The notes beneath the pieces are model-generated. The model did not search any database. It was not told the origin of the DNA and worked only from the letters and a program-made list of their open reading frames with translations. From NCBI GenBank assembly GCA_036322855.1, contig AP027924.1, forward strand, positions 943,635-1,007,634: 64,000 nucleotides of DNA, read 5' to 3'. Each line of letters opens with the position of its first letter. The stretch's first letter is position 1. Below, in pieces: positions 7,153 to 14,864 of the stretch. The position numbers were made by a program, and so were the translations under genes. The DNA is from Improbicoccus pseudotrichonymphae. GTDB lineage: Bacteria; Bacillota; Clostridia; Oscillospirales; Acutalibacteraceae.

Positions 7153-8247
7153 ATGAAAAATAAGTTTATTAAATCTCTCATGAATTCTCTCAATTCGAGA
7201 AGAGAGAGAGAGAGAGAGAGAGAGGTCTCTCATGGGGACCTCTCTATGAAAAAAGAAAACAGTATAGATGATAATAAAAATAGCAAGAAGATTAGTAAAA
7301 ATAATAAGATAATATCTTCTATTTTAGCTGTTGTCATGTGTTGTCAGTCTTTTGTTGGGGTTGTTACATCTGATAGTCAACTTGTAGATAGCAAGGAAAC
7401 GAATAGCAAGGAAACTGTTGAAATAATGGAAGGCAAAGATAAAGATGGTGTTGAAATATCAGAAGATGAAGATGATGTTAAAAAAAACGACGAAGACGAA
7501 GACGAAGGTGAAGGCGAAAATGAAGATGAAAGTAAAAAGAACGATGCGGTTGATAAATCTAAATGGCTTTTAGATTTAGCTAAAACTATTGTCGGCGTTT
7601 GTGTCTCAGGCGTTGGTGCTTTAGTTATATATAAAGTTATAAAAGTTATATATAATGCAATTAAATCTAATGTAGTTGGAATTAAGGAAGTTGAACTTGA
7701 TGCTAAATCTCCTGAGGATAAACTTCTTAAGGATGAATCTGAGGATGAACCTGAGGTAACTGAACCTGAAACTGATCTTAAAAAGGTCCAAATTGGAAAT
7801 GAAAGTTATTTAACTCACAGTATAGGAAAAAAAAACGAAGATGATATAGGTTTTGAGAATTTAATTGTCATAATGGGAAATTGTGGGGGAATACCTGAAT
7901 TTGTAAATGAAATTTTACGAGATTTCAGTGATGCTTTGTCGCAAGTAAAGGTTAAGTCTAATTACGAAAATAAAATCGACAAATTAAGTAGTTATTCTAA
8001 ATTTATTGTCGCAATTATTAAAGGCGAGGATTGTTTTTTAGATTATCTTAAAATTAATGATGTTAAACCAACCACTGAGAGTGTTGTGAAACATGCGTGT
8101 GAGTTATTGGAAAATCAGAAAAACCCTGAATTTCGTCTGGTTAATGCTTACGTTGAAGTTAAAATTGGTGGTGATACTATTTATTTTCTTATTTCTCAGG
8201 AGCTGGCGCCGTATTTAGAAAAGAAGCCACCGGTTCAACTCTTATGA
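7153..8247 (+). CDS. FIKSL family protein C (YSKF domain), starts fused in frame
   Basis: Right-arm twin of copy B. Both ATG 7153 and ATG 7246 are in one frame (93 bp apart), so the full protein has the N-terminal module MKNKFIKSLMNSLNSRRE plus an Arg-Glu run. The rest matches B: signal-like helix (IISSILAVVMCCQSFVGV), acidic linker, membrane helix GVGALVIYKVIKVI, and YSKF domain. The last codons overlap the next gene as ATGA, so C and C2 are translationally coupled. Function unknown. The fusion is stated from the sequence; whether it varies in cells is inference. Confidence 0.8.
   Translation: MKNKFIKSLMNSLNSRREREREREVSHGDLSMKKENSIDDNKNSKKISKNNKIISSILAVVMCCQSFVGVVTSDSQLVDSKETNSKETVEIMEGKDKDGVEISEDEDDVKKNDEDEDEGEGENEDESKKNDAVDKSKWLLDLAKTIVGVCVSGVGALVIYKVIKVIYNAIKSNVVGIKEVELDAKSPEDKLLKDESEDEPEVTEPETDLKKVQIGNESYLTHSIGKKNEDDIGFENLIVIMGNCGGIPEFVNEILRDFSDALSQVKVKSNYENKIDKLSSYSKFIVAIIKGEDCFLDYLKINDVKPTTESVVKHACELLENQKNPEFRLVNAYVEVKIGGDTIYFLISQELAPYLEKKPPVQLL
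7197..7224 (+). repeat. Interrupted GA tract of copy C
   Basis: GAGA followed by (AG)12, 28 bases in all, with one A inserted relative to a pure repeat. The tract is five bases longer than in copy B, which changes the frame relation between the starts. Confidence 0.9.
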
Positions 8248-9488
8248 AAAAAGAAAACAATATAATAGACAAAAATAATAGGAAGATTAGTAAAAATAAT
8301 AAGATAATATCTTCTATTTTAGCTGTTGCTATGTCTTGCCAACTATTTGTTAGATGTGGTGGATTTGCTGTAATTGCTGTAGATAAAAAAGACAACTATG
8401 AAAATAGTATTGTTGAAGAAGAATATGATCTTTACGATCCAGAAAGTATTCCTGAAAATGAGAATGAAAAAAATTCTAAAAAAACTTTTAATTCTAAAGA
8501 TTTAGTTTTTTTGTTATTACCGGCGCATCTAATCGGAATGTTTTTGATTTATCGTTTTTGTTTTAATAAAAAATCCGGTGATAACGAGGGGCAGCTATCG
8601 TCGTTTAATAAAAGTTCATTTGAACAACCAAAGCAACGGCAAGAAGACATATTTCCAAAATTCGAAGGCATTATTATTAACGATAAAATTAACGATAAAA
8701 AGCAATTATCGTCGTCTAACAAAGATACACATAACGATAAACATGTGATTTTGCAAGATGTTGGCACGCATCCAAAAAATGCAAAAAGTAACAAAGAGGA
8801 GAAATTTGAACCATTTGGTGAAATAGAGTCAGGGACTTACGAAAACGAAGATGGATTTAAGGTTGTATATGCTGCCTTAAGATCTATACCGAATGTTGAA
8901 ATACGCAATGAAATAGTTGGATGTTATTCCAGTAATCTTAGCAAACATAGAGAAATGAGGCATGAAGGGGCGTCAAACAATGATAGAGGTTATCGAGGTG
9001 AACATATTGATAAGTTTTATTTCACCAGAGACCGAGAAAACAAATTAAATACTGAGGAATTTTTAAAGTTAAGAGAAAACTTCATAGAAAAAACAGGAGG
9101 CATCAACAAAAAAAATAGTACTAATTTTGATATTTTGTATGATCTTGAGATTGCACTTGTTTTCATTTATTTGTCGTCTAGTTCACCTGGAGGATTGGGG
9201 TTGTTGGAAGAAAGTCCTTTATTGTTGAGAAAAATTGGCATACTAGCTCTCGAAGATATTATAAATAAAAATATAGAAGGTAATTGGTCAAACAATTTTT
9301 TAAATGGGATATCTTTCTGGTTAGATAGATTAAGAAATGGGGTTTGTTCCCATGATGTTTATGTTAATATCTTTTCGTCTGTAAGTACTAATCCTATTAA
9401 CTTAATACCTGATACAATAAAAAGTCTTTTTCGAGAATTCTTAAAAAAACTTCCTGCAAATTGGGAAAAATTTCAAATTAAAAATTAA
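8244..9488 (+). CDS. FIKSL second cistron C2 (same C-terminal domain as copy L)
   Basis: Starts at ATG 8244 inside the stop of copy C (ATGA overlap). It has the family signal segment (KISKNNKIISSILAVAMSCQ) but no FIKSL module or GA tract of its own. A second hydrophobic helix follows (LVFLLLPAHLIGMFLIYRF), then a low-complexity linker. The C-terminal 200 residues resemble copy L: AALRSIPNVEIRNEIVGCYSSNL against VLGCLPDKDIREIVLQCYSN, then IYLSSSSPGGLG, GVCSHDVYVNIFS and FLKKLPANWE against FVEKLPKNWE. The 3' end overlaps the convergent ligase gene by four bases. Function unknown. Confidence 0.78.
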   Translation: MKKENNIIDKNNRKISKNNKIISSILAVAMSCQLFVRCGGFAVIAVDKKDNYENSIVEEEYDLYDPESIPENENEKNSKKTFNSKDLVFLLLPAHLIGMFLIYRFCFNKKSGDNEGQLSSFNKSSFEQPKQRQEDIFPKFEGIIINDKINDKKQLSSSNKDTHNDKHVILQDVGTHPKNAKSNKEEKFEPFGEIESGTYENEDGFKVVYAALRSIPNVEIRNEIVGCYSSNLSKHREMRHEGASNNDRGYRGEHIDKFYFTRDRENKLNTEEFLKLRENFIEKTGGINKKNSTNFDILYDLEIALVFIYLSSSSPGGLGLLEESPLLLRKIGILALEDIINKNIEGNWSNNFLNGISFWLDRLRNGVCSHDVYVNIFSSVSTNPINLIPDTIKSLFREFLKKLPANWEKFQIKN

Positions 9489-10873
9489 TCTTCTATGAAA
9501 CTGTAGGAAAACCCCAGCATTATCCAAAAATATATGACCATGAAGGTCATTTCTGAAAGTATTCCTTTCTCGAATGTTGCGTGTGCCAAATATGCAGATA
9601 ATATCGAGAAAAAATCTATAATAATAAATAGATTTTTAGAGTATTTTTTTTTAAAAATTTCGTAAAACAACTTTAGAATTGTTCCTACACAAAAAAACAT
9701 AAAAAGTGAAAATCCAACTATTCCGTAAGACACAAGAATGGTCAAGTATGAATTGTGTAAGTCGGAGAAAATAAGTCCTCCGTTTATGTAATAATTACCA
9801 AAATTAACTAAATTGCCCCTACCTATTCCAAAAATAGGATGTGTCAAAAAAAGTCTTATTCCTTGTTTAAATAAAATTATTCTTCCGCTACTTATATCTT
9901 GATTTTTTTTGTAATTTTCTCTCCCTATTTTTATATTTTCTTTGATTGAATTGTTATTTACGGTGTTTAATACGGAGTTTTCGGTAGTTATGTTGTCAAT
10001 TTTTATATTTTTAGTACTACAAATATTGTTTATAAAATATGACATTATGTTTTGCACAAAATTTCTTAATAAAAATAAAACCAGAAAAAAAATAGTAATC
10101 ATAAATGCCGAATATAAGAATTCTTTTAGAAAATTTATTTTTTTTACAGAAGAAAAATTTATTATTTTAGTTATAAAAAACTTTATAATAAAATAAACTG
10201 CGATGAGTATAAATGATGCGTTTGAATCTGATAAAAATAGAGATAATATGTTAACAAATGTCGAAAAATTGAGTAAAAATTTAAGTCTTTGGTTTATATT
10301 TATGTTAATTTCATTAAACAAATATACAGAAACAACGGAAACGGCGGACACAAATGCTGTTAGATTTGAATTTGTATAAAAACCGGTAAATCTGTCTTGG
10401 GCAATCAAAAACTTAATTCCCAAATTTGGTTTTAATAATAAAAATAAAATTCCTGAAATTGATGTTAAGCAAGAAAATACTACAAAAAACAATAAAATAA
10501 AATTGATTTCTTTCTTAACGTATTTTTCTTTGGTGTTGTTTTTAATTCCAAAAAATATAAAAAAACACATTACACTGTGATATACGAAAGTCAAATTCAC
10601 AGAAAAATCTGGAGAAATATTTAAAAATATTGTTATTAGTCCAGAAAAAATGAAAAGTAGAGCTGTTTTTTTGTATTTTATATTCAGCTTTTCGGGTTCC
10701 CTGAAAATAAAATAAAAAAGTAAAAATACTCCCCAAATCAGAACTACGCATTTTGCACAAAATGCAATGTAATCAATAAAAATCAATGTTTCCAAAAAAG
10801 AAAGGATTACATATGTAATTCTAAAAAAACTTGTATTAATTAAAACTTTTTTAAGATTATTAGAATTTAGCAA
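9485..10873 (-). CDS. O-antigen ligase / polymerase-like membrane protein
   Basis: About ten to twelve predicted membrane helices over 462 residues, with a large loop between residues roughly 270 and 340. The conserved Wzy/WaaL-like segment GIRLFLTHPIFGIGRGN ... LHNSYLTILVSYGIVGF is present. Such proteins join or polymerise lipid-linked glycans on the outer face of the membrane. The start (TTG 10873) lies within the last codons of the upstream aminotransferase gene and has no strong ribosome site, so translation may be coupled or the start may differ. With the two genes upstream it forms a small surface-glycan operon read leftwards. The exact substrate cannot be told. Confidence 0.8.
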   Translation of the reverse strand: MLNSNNLKKVLINTSFFRITYVILSFLETLIFIDYIAFCAKCVVLIWGVFLLFYFIFREPEKLNIKYKKTALLFIFSGLITIFLNISPDFSVNLTFVYHSVMCFFIFFGIKNNTKEKYVKKEINFILLFFVVFSCLTSISGILFLLLKPNLGIKFLIAQDRFTGFYTNSNLTAFVSAVSVVSVYLFNEINININQRLKFLLNFSTFVNILSLFLSDSNASFILIAVYFIIKFFITKIINFSSVKKINFLKEFLYSAFMITIFFLVLFLLRNFVQNIMSYFINNICSTKNIKIDNITTENSVLNTVNNNSIKENIKIGRENYKKNQDISSGRIILFKQGIRLFLTHPIFGIGRGNLVNFGNYYINGGLIFSDLHNSYLTILVSYGIVGFSLFMFFCVGTILKLFYEIFKKKYSKNLFIIIDFFSILSAYLAHATFEKGILSEMTFMVIYFWIMLGFSYSFIED

Positions 10874-12075
10874 TATTTTTCATTTAAGATTTTTTTCAAA
10901 TTATCGGCAACATAAAAAGCATCTTCCTCATTCATTAAATTATGAACGGGCAGGGTTATTTCGTTTTTATAAACTTTATATGCGTTAGGAAAATTCTTTA
11001 TATTGAAACCTTTATTTTTATAAACAGTGAACATCGGCAACGGTTTGTAGTGTATGTTAGTATCTATATTTTTTTCAGACATGCTTGACATGATTTTATT
11101 TCTGTAATTCTCGTCCTTATCAACCAAATTCACTATGTAAAGATGGCAAGAAGAACTATCAATTTTTTCGTCTTCTTGAAAAATTTTCAAATTTTGATCA
11201 CATAAAACTTCATTATAAATTTTTACAATTTTTTTTCGCATTTTATAGATTTCTTCGATACGTTCCAATTGAGCTAGGCCAATAGAAGCGTGTATATCTG
11301 TCATGTTGCATTTGAAACCCGGAACTAAAATATCATACTCCCATTTTTTGAGTTTCGCCTTTGAGTAGGCATCAACACTTTGGCCATGCAATGAAAATAA
11401 AGATAACTTCTGATATATTTCATCATCCGATATATTTTTGTTTAAATTCCAGGTCACAGCACCTCCCTCGGCACATGTTAAATTTTTAACTGCATGAAAA
11501 GAAAACACAGTAAAATCGGCCAACATACCACTTATTTTTTCCTGTTTATAAGCTCCGAATGAATGAGAAGAATCGGCCAATATGACAATTCTTCCGATTT
11601 TTTCCTGCAAAAAATTTTTGGGTTTAAAATCCCCTTTTTTTGTTTCTAATATTTCAAAAATTTTATCGTAATCACATAATATGCCACCTAAATCAACCGG
11701 AATGATTACTTTTGTATTTTTGTTTATTGCTTCAAATACTTTTTCATAATTCATCTGTAAAGTATTTTCATCTATGTCCACCAAAACAGGCTTTGCGCCG
11801 ACATGATATATTACATTACATGTGGCAGCATATGTATACGGGGTCGTTATTACCTCGTCACCTTCCTGTATATCTAAAATTCTTAAAACCATCTCAAGAC
11901 AAGAGGTCGCCGAATTCATACATTTAGTTTTTTTTGTTTGGCATATGTAGCTTATATTTTGTTCAAACTCTCTTACTTTGTTTCCTGTGGTTATCCATCC
12001 GGATTTTAAAGTATCAATAACATGTGATATTTCTTTTTCGGTTATATCCGGAGGAGAGAACTCAATTTTTTTCAA
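10867..12075 (-). CDS. DegT/DnrJ/EryC1/StrS-type sugar aminotransferase
   Basis: PLP-dependent aminotransferase of nucleotide-sugar pathways, of the kind that amino-modifies a sugar for surface glycans. Features: GWITTGNKVREFE near the N-terminus, the GDEVITTPYTYAATCNVI signature, ADSSHSFGA, and the PLP lysine in FSFHAVKNLTCAEGG. Start TTG 12075 is chosen because AGGGGGA lies seven bases upstream; TTG 12102 lacks a site. The gene starts within a dozen bases of the preceding sugar transferase. Similar pairs (PglC/PglE-like) make diacetamido-sugars, but a full pathway is not visible here. The family call is sure, the substrate is not. Confidence 0.9.
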   Translation of the reverse strand: MKKIEFSPPDITEKEISHVIDTLKSGWITTGNKVREFEQNISYICQTKKTKCMNSATSCLEMVLRILDIQEGDEVITTPYTYAATCNVIYHVGAKPVLVDIDENTLQMNYEKVFEAINKNTKVIIPVDLGGILCDYDKIFEILETKKGDFKPKNFLQEKIGRIVILADSSHSFGAYKQEKISGMLADFTVFSFHAVKNLTCAEGGAVTWNLNKNISDDEIYQKLSLFSLHGQSVDAYSKAKLKKWEYDILVPGFKCNMTDIHASIGLAQLERIEEIYKMRKKIVKIYNEVLCDQNLKIFQEDEKIDSSSCHLYIVNLVDKDENYRNKIMSSMSEKNIDTNIHYKPLPMFTVYKNKGFNIKNFPNAYKVYKNEITLPVHNLMNEEDAFYVADNLKKILNEKYC

Positions 12076-12085
12076 GGAAATCCCC

Positions 12086-12811
12086 CTATGAAAAAATTCC
12101 AATAAATGTAAAAATTAAAACCTTTAAGTCTTGAAAAAACCCAATATTTTTAATGTATTCTAAATTATATTTCATTTTATTTGGTAAAATATCTTTTAAA
12201 TATGTTTCGAAATAATTTTCACTGTCTGGGATTTTATCAGATTCATTTCTAAATTCAACAGATGCCCGAGAGGTAAGTCCGGCCGGCAAGAGTAAAGTTG
12301 CCAACATTTCTTTCGAATATTCATTTACAAATTTTTGTATTTCCGGGCGTGTACCTACAAAAGTCATGTCTCCGTAAAAAATATTAAAAAGCTGGGGAAA
12401 TTCATCTATTCTGAATTTTCTCAGAAACTTTCCCATTTTGGTTATTCTTTTATCATCATTTAGAGTAATTTTGACTTCGCTATGAGAATCTATGTACATA
12501 GTTCTAAATTTAATTATACTAAATGTTTTACCAAACTTCGTAACACGTTTCTGCCTAAAAAAGATACAACCTTTTGAATCGAATTTTATTAAAATAGGAA
12601 TTAAAATAAAAAACGGTGACAATATTAAAATCAAAACCAAGGATAACAAAAAATCAAAAATTCTTTTTAAAATCAGGAATTTTTTTCTCTTTAAGAGTAA
12701 TTTATAGTACGGTTTTACATATTCATTTTTTAGGAAATCCGGCAAATATTGCCAATCGGGTAAGATAAAATTAAACATAGTATATGCTCTATATAGCCAA
12801 ATTAAAATCAC
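12086..12811 (-). CDS. Initiating sugar-phosphate transferase (WcaJ/PglC type)
   Basis: Polyprenyl-phosphate sugar phosphotransferase that starts a lipid-linked glycan. Visible are the re-entrant N-terminal helix (IFDFLLSLVLILILSPFF), the FRQKRVTKFGKTFSIIKFRTM core, LRKFRIDEFPQLFNIFYGDMT and FVGTRPE, all diagnostic of the bacterial sugar transferase family. The gene is first in the leftward glycan operon. GTG 12811 has AGGA nine bases upstream; ATG 12778 is the alternative. The sugar cannot be told from sequence alone. Confidence 0.9.
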   Translation of the reverse strand: MILIWLYRAYTMFNFILPDWQYLPDFLKNEYVKPYYKLLLKRKKFLILKRIFDFLLSLVLILILSPFFILIPILIKFDSKGCIFFRQKRVTKFGKTFSIIKFRTMYIDSHSEVKITLNDDKRITKMGKFLRKFRIDEFPQLFNIFYGDMTFVGTRPEIQKFVNEYSKEMLATLLLPAGLTSRASVEFRNESDKIPDSENYFETYLKDILPNKMKYNLEYIKNIGFFQDLKVLIFTFIGIFS

Positions 12812-12953
12812 TACTTTTATCCTATTCTATTTATTAAAAAGTAAAATGCAAAAAATATAAATTTTTAATTGAATATTTTTTACAAATAATTTGCGAATAA
12901 TATTTCCGATAATGCAAAAAATAATCTGTAAATCTTTGCATAACGGAGTTTAT

Positions 12954-13634
12954 ATGTTCGTTTCCTTGCTGCGTACACTGATTTTATACGCTATAGTTAT
13001 GCTTGCCATAAAGTTTATGGGTAAAAGGCAGATAAGTGAGTTGCAGACTTCGGAATTAGTTATAATGTTTTTAATGTCGGATATTGCCGCAATACCTATG
13101 CAAAATACCTCACAACCACTTGTAAGCGGATTGATACCAATAGCTGTTCTTATATGTTGTGAAATGTTTATTTCTGTGTTGATGATGAAATTTCCAAATT
13201 TTAAAAGTTTTTTGTGCGGGAACGCGGTTATAGTTATAAATGATGGCAAAATAAATCAAAGAATGCTCAAAGAGCTTCGTATGGATGCGGAAGATCTTTT
13301 AGAACAGTTAAGACAGGTAAATGTGTTTTCGATAAAAGACATTGCATATGCCATAGTAGAAACTAACGGTAAGCTAAGTGTTATAAAAAAAAGTGAAAAA
13401 CAACCTCCCGACGCGAATACCCTGGAAGTCAATGTTCCATCTGCTGTTTTGGAAACGGTTGTTGTTTGTAACGGCAATATAAATAATTCATCTCTTGATA
13501 TGTGTTCTTTAAGTGAGTCGTGGCTTCGAGAAATATTGAAAAAAGAGAATATTCTTCTCGAGGATATATTTTTAATGACTGCCAATAAAAATAAAGAATT
13601 TAATATAATAAAGAAAAATCAAGGTGAATCATGA
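12954..13634 (+). CDS. DUF421 membrane protein (YetF-like)
   Basis: Three N-terminal membrane helices (LLRTLILYAIVMLAIKFMGK) and a soluble C-terminal domain characteristic of DUF421: RQISELQTSELVIMFLMSDI, GNAVIVINDGKINQRMLKELRM, LLEQLRQVNVFSIKDIAYAIVET. ATG 12954 is chosen because GGAG lies seven bases upstream; the upstream extension has none. The family is widespread in spore formers and its role is unsettled. It overlaps the next gene as ATGA, which is the usual DUF421-DUF4363 pairing in clostridia. Confidence 0.9.
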   Translation: MFVSLLRTLILYAIVMLAIKFMGKRQISELQTSELVIMFLMSDIAAIPMQNTSQPLVSGLIPIAVLICCEMFISVLMMKFPNFKSFLCGNAVIVINDGKINQRMLKELRMDAEDLLEQLRQVNVFSIKDIAYAIVETNGKLSVIKKSEKQPPDANTLEVNVPSAVLETVVVCNGNINNSSLDMCSLSESWLREILKKENILLEDIFLMTANKNKEFNIIKKNQGES

Positions 13635-13990
13635 AAAAATTAAAACTTTCAATAATCATTTTTTTGTTTACATTGTCTGTTTGTCTTTTTTGCAGTACAC
13701 TTACTGTCAAAATCATGAAACAGGTTGAACAATATACAAACAACGTAAAAATCATTCAAAGTAAAGAATCCGCAAGAGAATTAGTTGATTTTTGGGATAA
13801 AGAATCAAAGATACTATATGTTTTTATTCATCATGATATTTTGGACAGAATTACCAAAAATATATCAAAAATCAATGCAGCAATTCAGAAAAAAGATTTT
13901 GAATATGCCTTCATAGAGTGCGAATGTATTTTGAGTTTATCGAAAGTCTTAAGAGAATATGATGATATAAATTTGAGAAACATTTTATAA
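13631..13990 (+). CDS. DUF4363 membrane-anchored protein
   Basis: A 119-residue protein with one N-terminal membrane helix (LKLSIIIFLFTLSVCLFCS) and a helical outer domain containing DFWDKESKILYVFIHHDILDRI. The size, the single helix and the position directly after a DUF421 gene fit DUF4363, whose function is unknown. It is translationally coupled to the DUF421 gene by a four-base overlap. Its end overlaps the convergent permease gene. Confidence 0.78.
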   Translation: MKKLKLSIIIFLFTLSVCLFCSTLTVKIMKQVEQYTNNVKIIQSKESARELVDFWDKESKILYVFIHHDILDRITKNISKINAAIQKKDFEYAFIECECILSLSKVLREYDDINLRNIL

Positions 13991-14347
13991 TTTTTTATTC
14001 TTGCTGAAAAAAAATATTAGACTTAAAAATAAAAAAAATAAACCAAATAATTTTCTTAAAATTAATGGGTTAATTATTTTCGTAAATATAGCTCCAAAAA
14101 ATGCTCCAATGGCTCCGGATATCGCCATTTTTGAAATTAATTTAGGTTTAATTATTTTTTCTCTGAAGTATATGATAATGCACAATAAGCTTACAGGAAT
14201 TATAAACATTAAACTGAACCCCTGAGCTTTTATTTGTTCTGTTTTGATTATCGTTGTTAAATAAAAAATCAAGACAGCACCGCCGCCCAACCCCAAAGAT
14301 GAAAATATTCCTGAAAATAATCCAACAATAACGTTTAATAAAAACAA
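13985..14347 (-). CDS. Half-size TauE/SafE (TSUP) permease, second of a pair
   Basis: A 120-residue protein with about four membrane helices. The start MFLLNVIVGLFSGIFSSLGLGGGAVL is the typical TSUP repeat with the glycine-rich motif, and the GAIGAFFGAIF stretch follows. Full TauE/SafE proteins hold two such repeats. Here each repeat is its own gene, so this one probably pairs with its neighbour at 14364-14738. The start is TTG 14347 with GGAAGG seven bases upstream. Likely substrate is a sulfur or organic anion, but this is not determinable. Confidence 0.82.
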   Translation of the reverse strand: MFLLNVIVGLFSGIFSSLGLGGGAVLIFYLTTIIKTEQIKAQGFSLMFIIPVSLLCIIIYFREKIIKPKLISKMAISGAIGAFFGAIFTKIINPLILRKLFGLFFLFLSLIFFFSKNKKL

Positions 14348-14363
14348 TTTGATACCTTCCGGA

Positions 14364-14738
14364 TTAATTTAGAATTAATTGGCATCCGGCCCAAAAACTA
14401 AAACATGCAAAAAATTTTCTGAGCAAATTGTGATTTATTTTTTTCAATAAAAAAGTACCCGCAAACGCACCTATTGCTCCGGAAAAAATAATTAAAAACT
14501 CATCGATGTTTATAATTTTTATGTAATTATTACAGAAAAAAACCGATATACTTACAATACTTATTAATAGAGTCACACAAAGTGAATTGGCATGAGCTTC
14601 TTTTGTAGAAAAATTAATTTTTATCAAAAATGGAGTTATTATCATTCCACCGCCAAGACCAAACATCGAATTTGTCACTCCGGCAAGAAATCCAAAAATC
14701 ATACAAAAAATGTTTTCATACTTTTTTAAAAAAAACAT
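14364..14738 (-). CDS. Half-size TauE/SafE (TSUP) permease, first of a pair
   Basis: A 124-residue membrane protein carrying one TSUP repeat: FCMIFGFLAGVTNSMFGLGGGMIITPFLI, then AHANSLCVTLLISIVSI and GAIGAFAGTFLLKKI. It lies 16 bases upstream of the second half-size gene and is read in the same direction. Two-gene TSUP transporters of this kind occur in other clostridia. ATG 14738 is the first start. The two halves probably form a heterodimer. Confidence 0.82.
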   Translation of the reverse strand: MFFLKKYENIFCMIFGFLAGVTNSMFGLGGGMIITPFLIKINFSTKEAHANSLCVTLLISIVSISVFFCNNYIKIINIDEFLIIFSGAIGAFAGTFLLKKINHNLLRKFFACFSFWAGCQLILN

Positions 14739-14864
14739 ATTTATTATTATCTTATAAATGAATGGATTTTATCCGTCGAACAAATTTAAATCATATATAG
14801 CTTGATTTTGAGTTAAAGTAAAATTAATATTAATTTAAATAGAGTTAAATACGGAGGAAGTTTT

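Larger units (their letters stand above)
5450..8330. repeat. Long inverted repeat (two ~1.4 kb arms, ~110 bp spacer)
   Basis: The left arm (about 5450-6835, minus) and right arm (about 6945-8330, plus) carry copies B and C, which encode proteins that match almost residue for residue from the second start on (PVQPL against PVQLL at the end). Promoters, leaders and module R are also mirrored. Both share GGGTACACCC where other module R copies have GGGTGAAACCC. The left arm ends in a truncated start of a second cistron (5455-5528) that is complete on the right (8244-9488). The spacer (6836-6945) is AT-rich and recurs inverted at 37280-37400. Confidence 0.9.

Noticed and set aside
13985..14738. 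A single TauE/SafE gene broken by a frameshift
   Set aside because: Each half has its own start with spacing and an intact repeat, and two-gene forms occur in clostridia. A frameshift is not needed.
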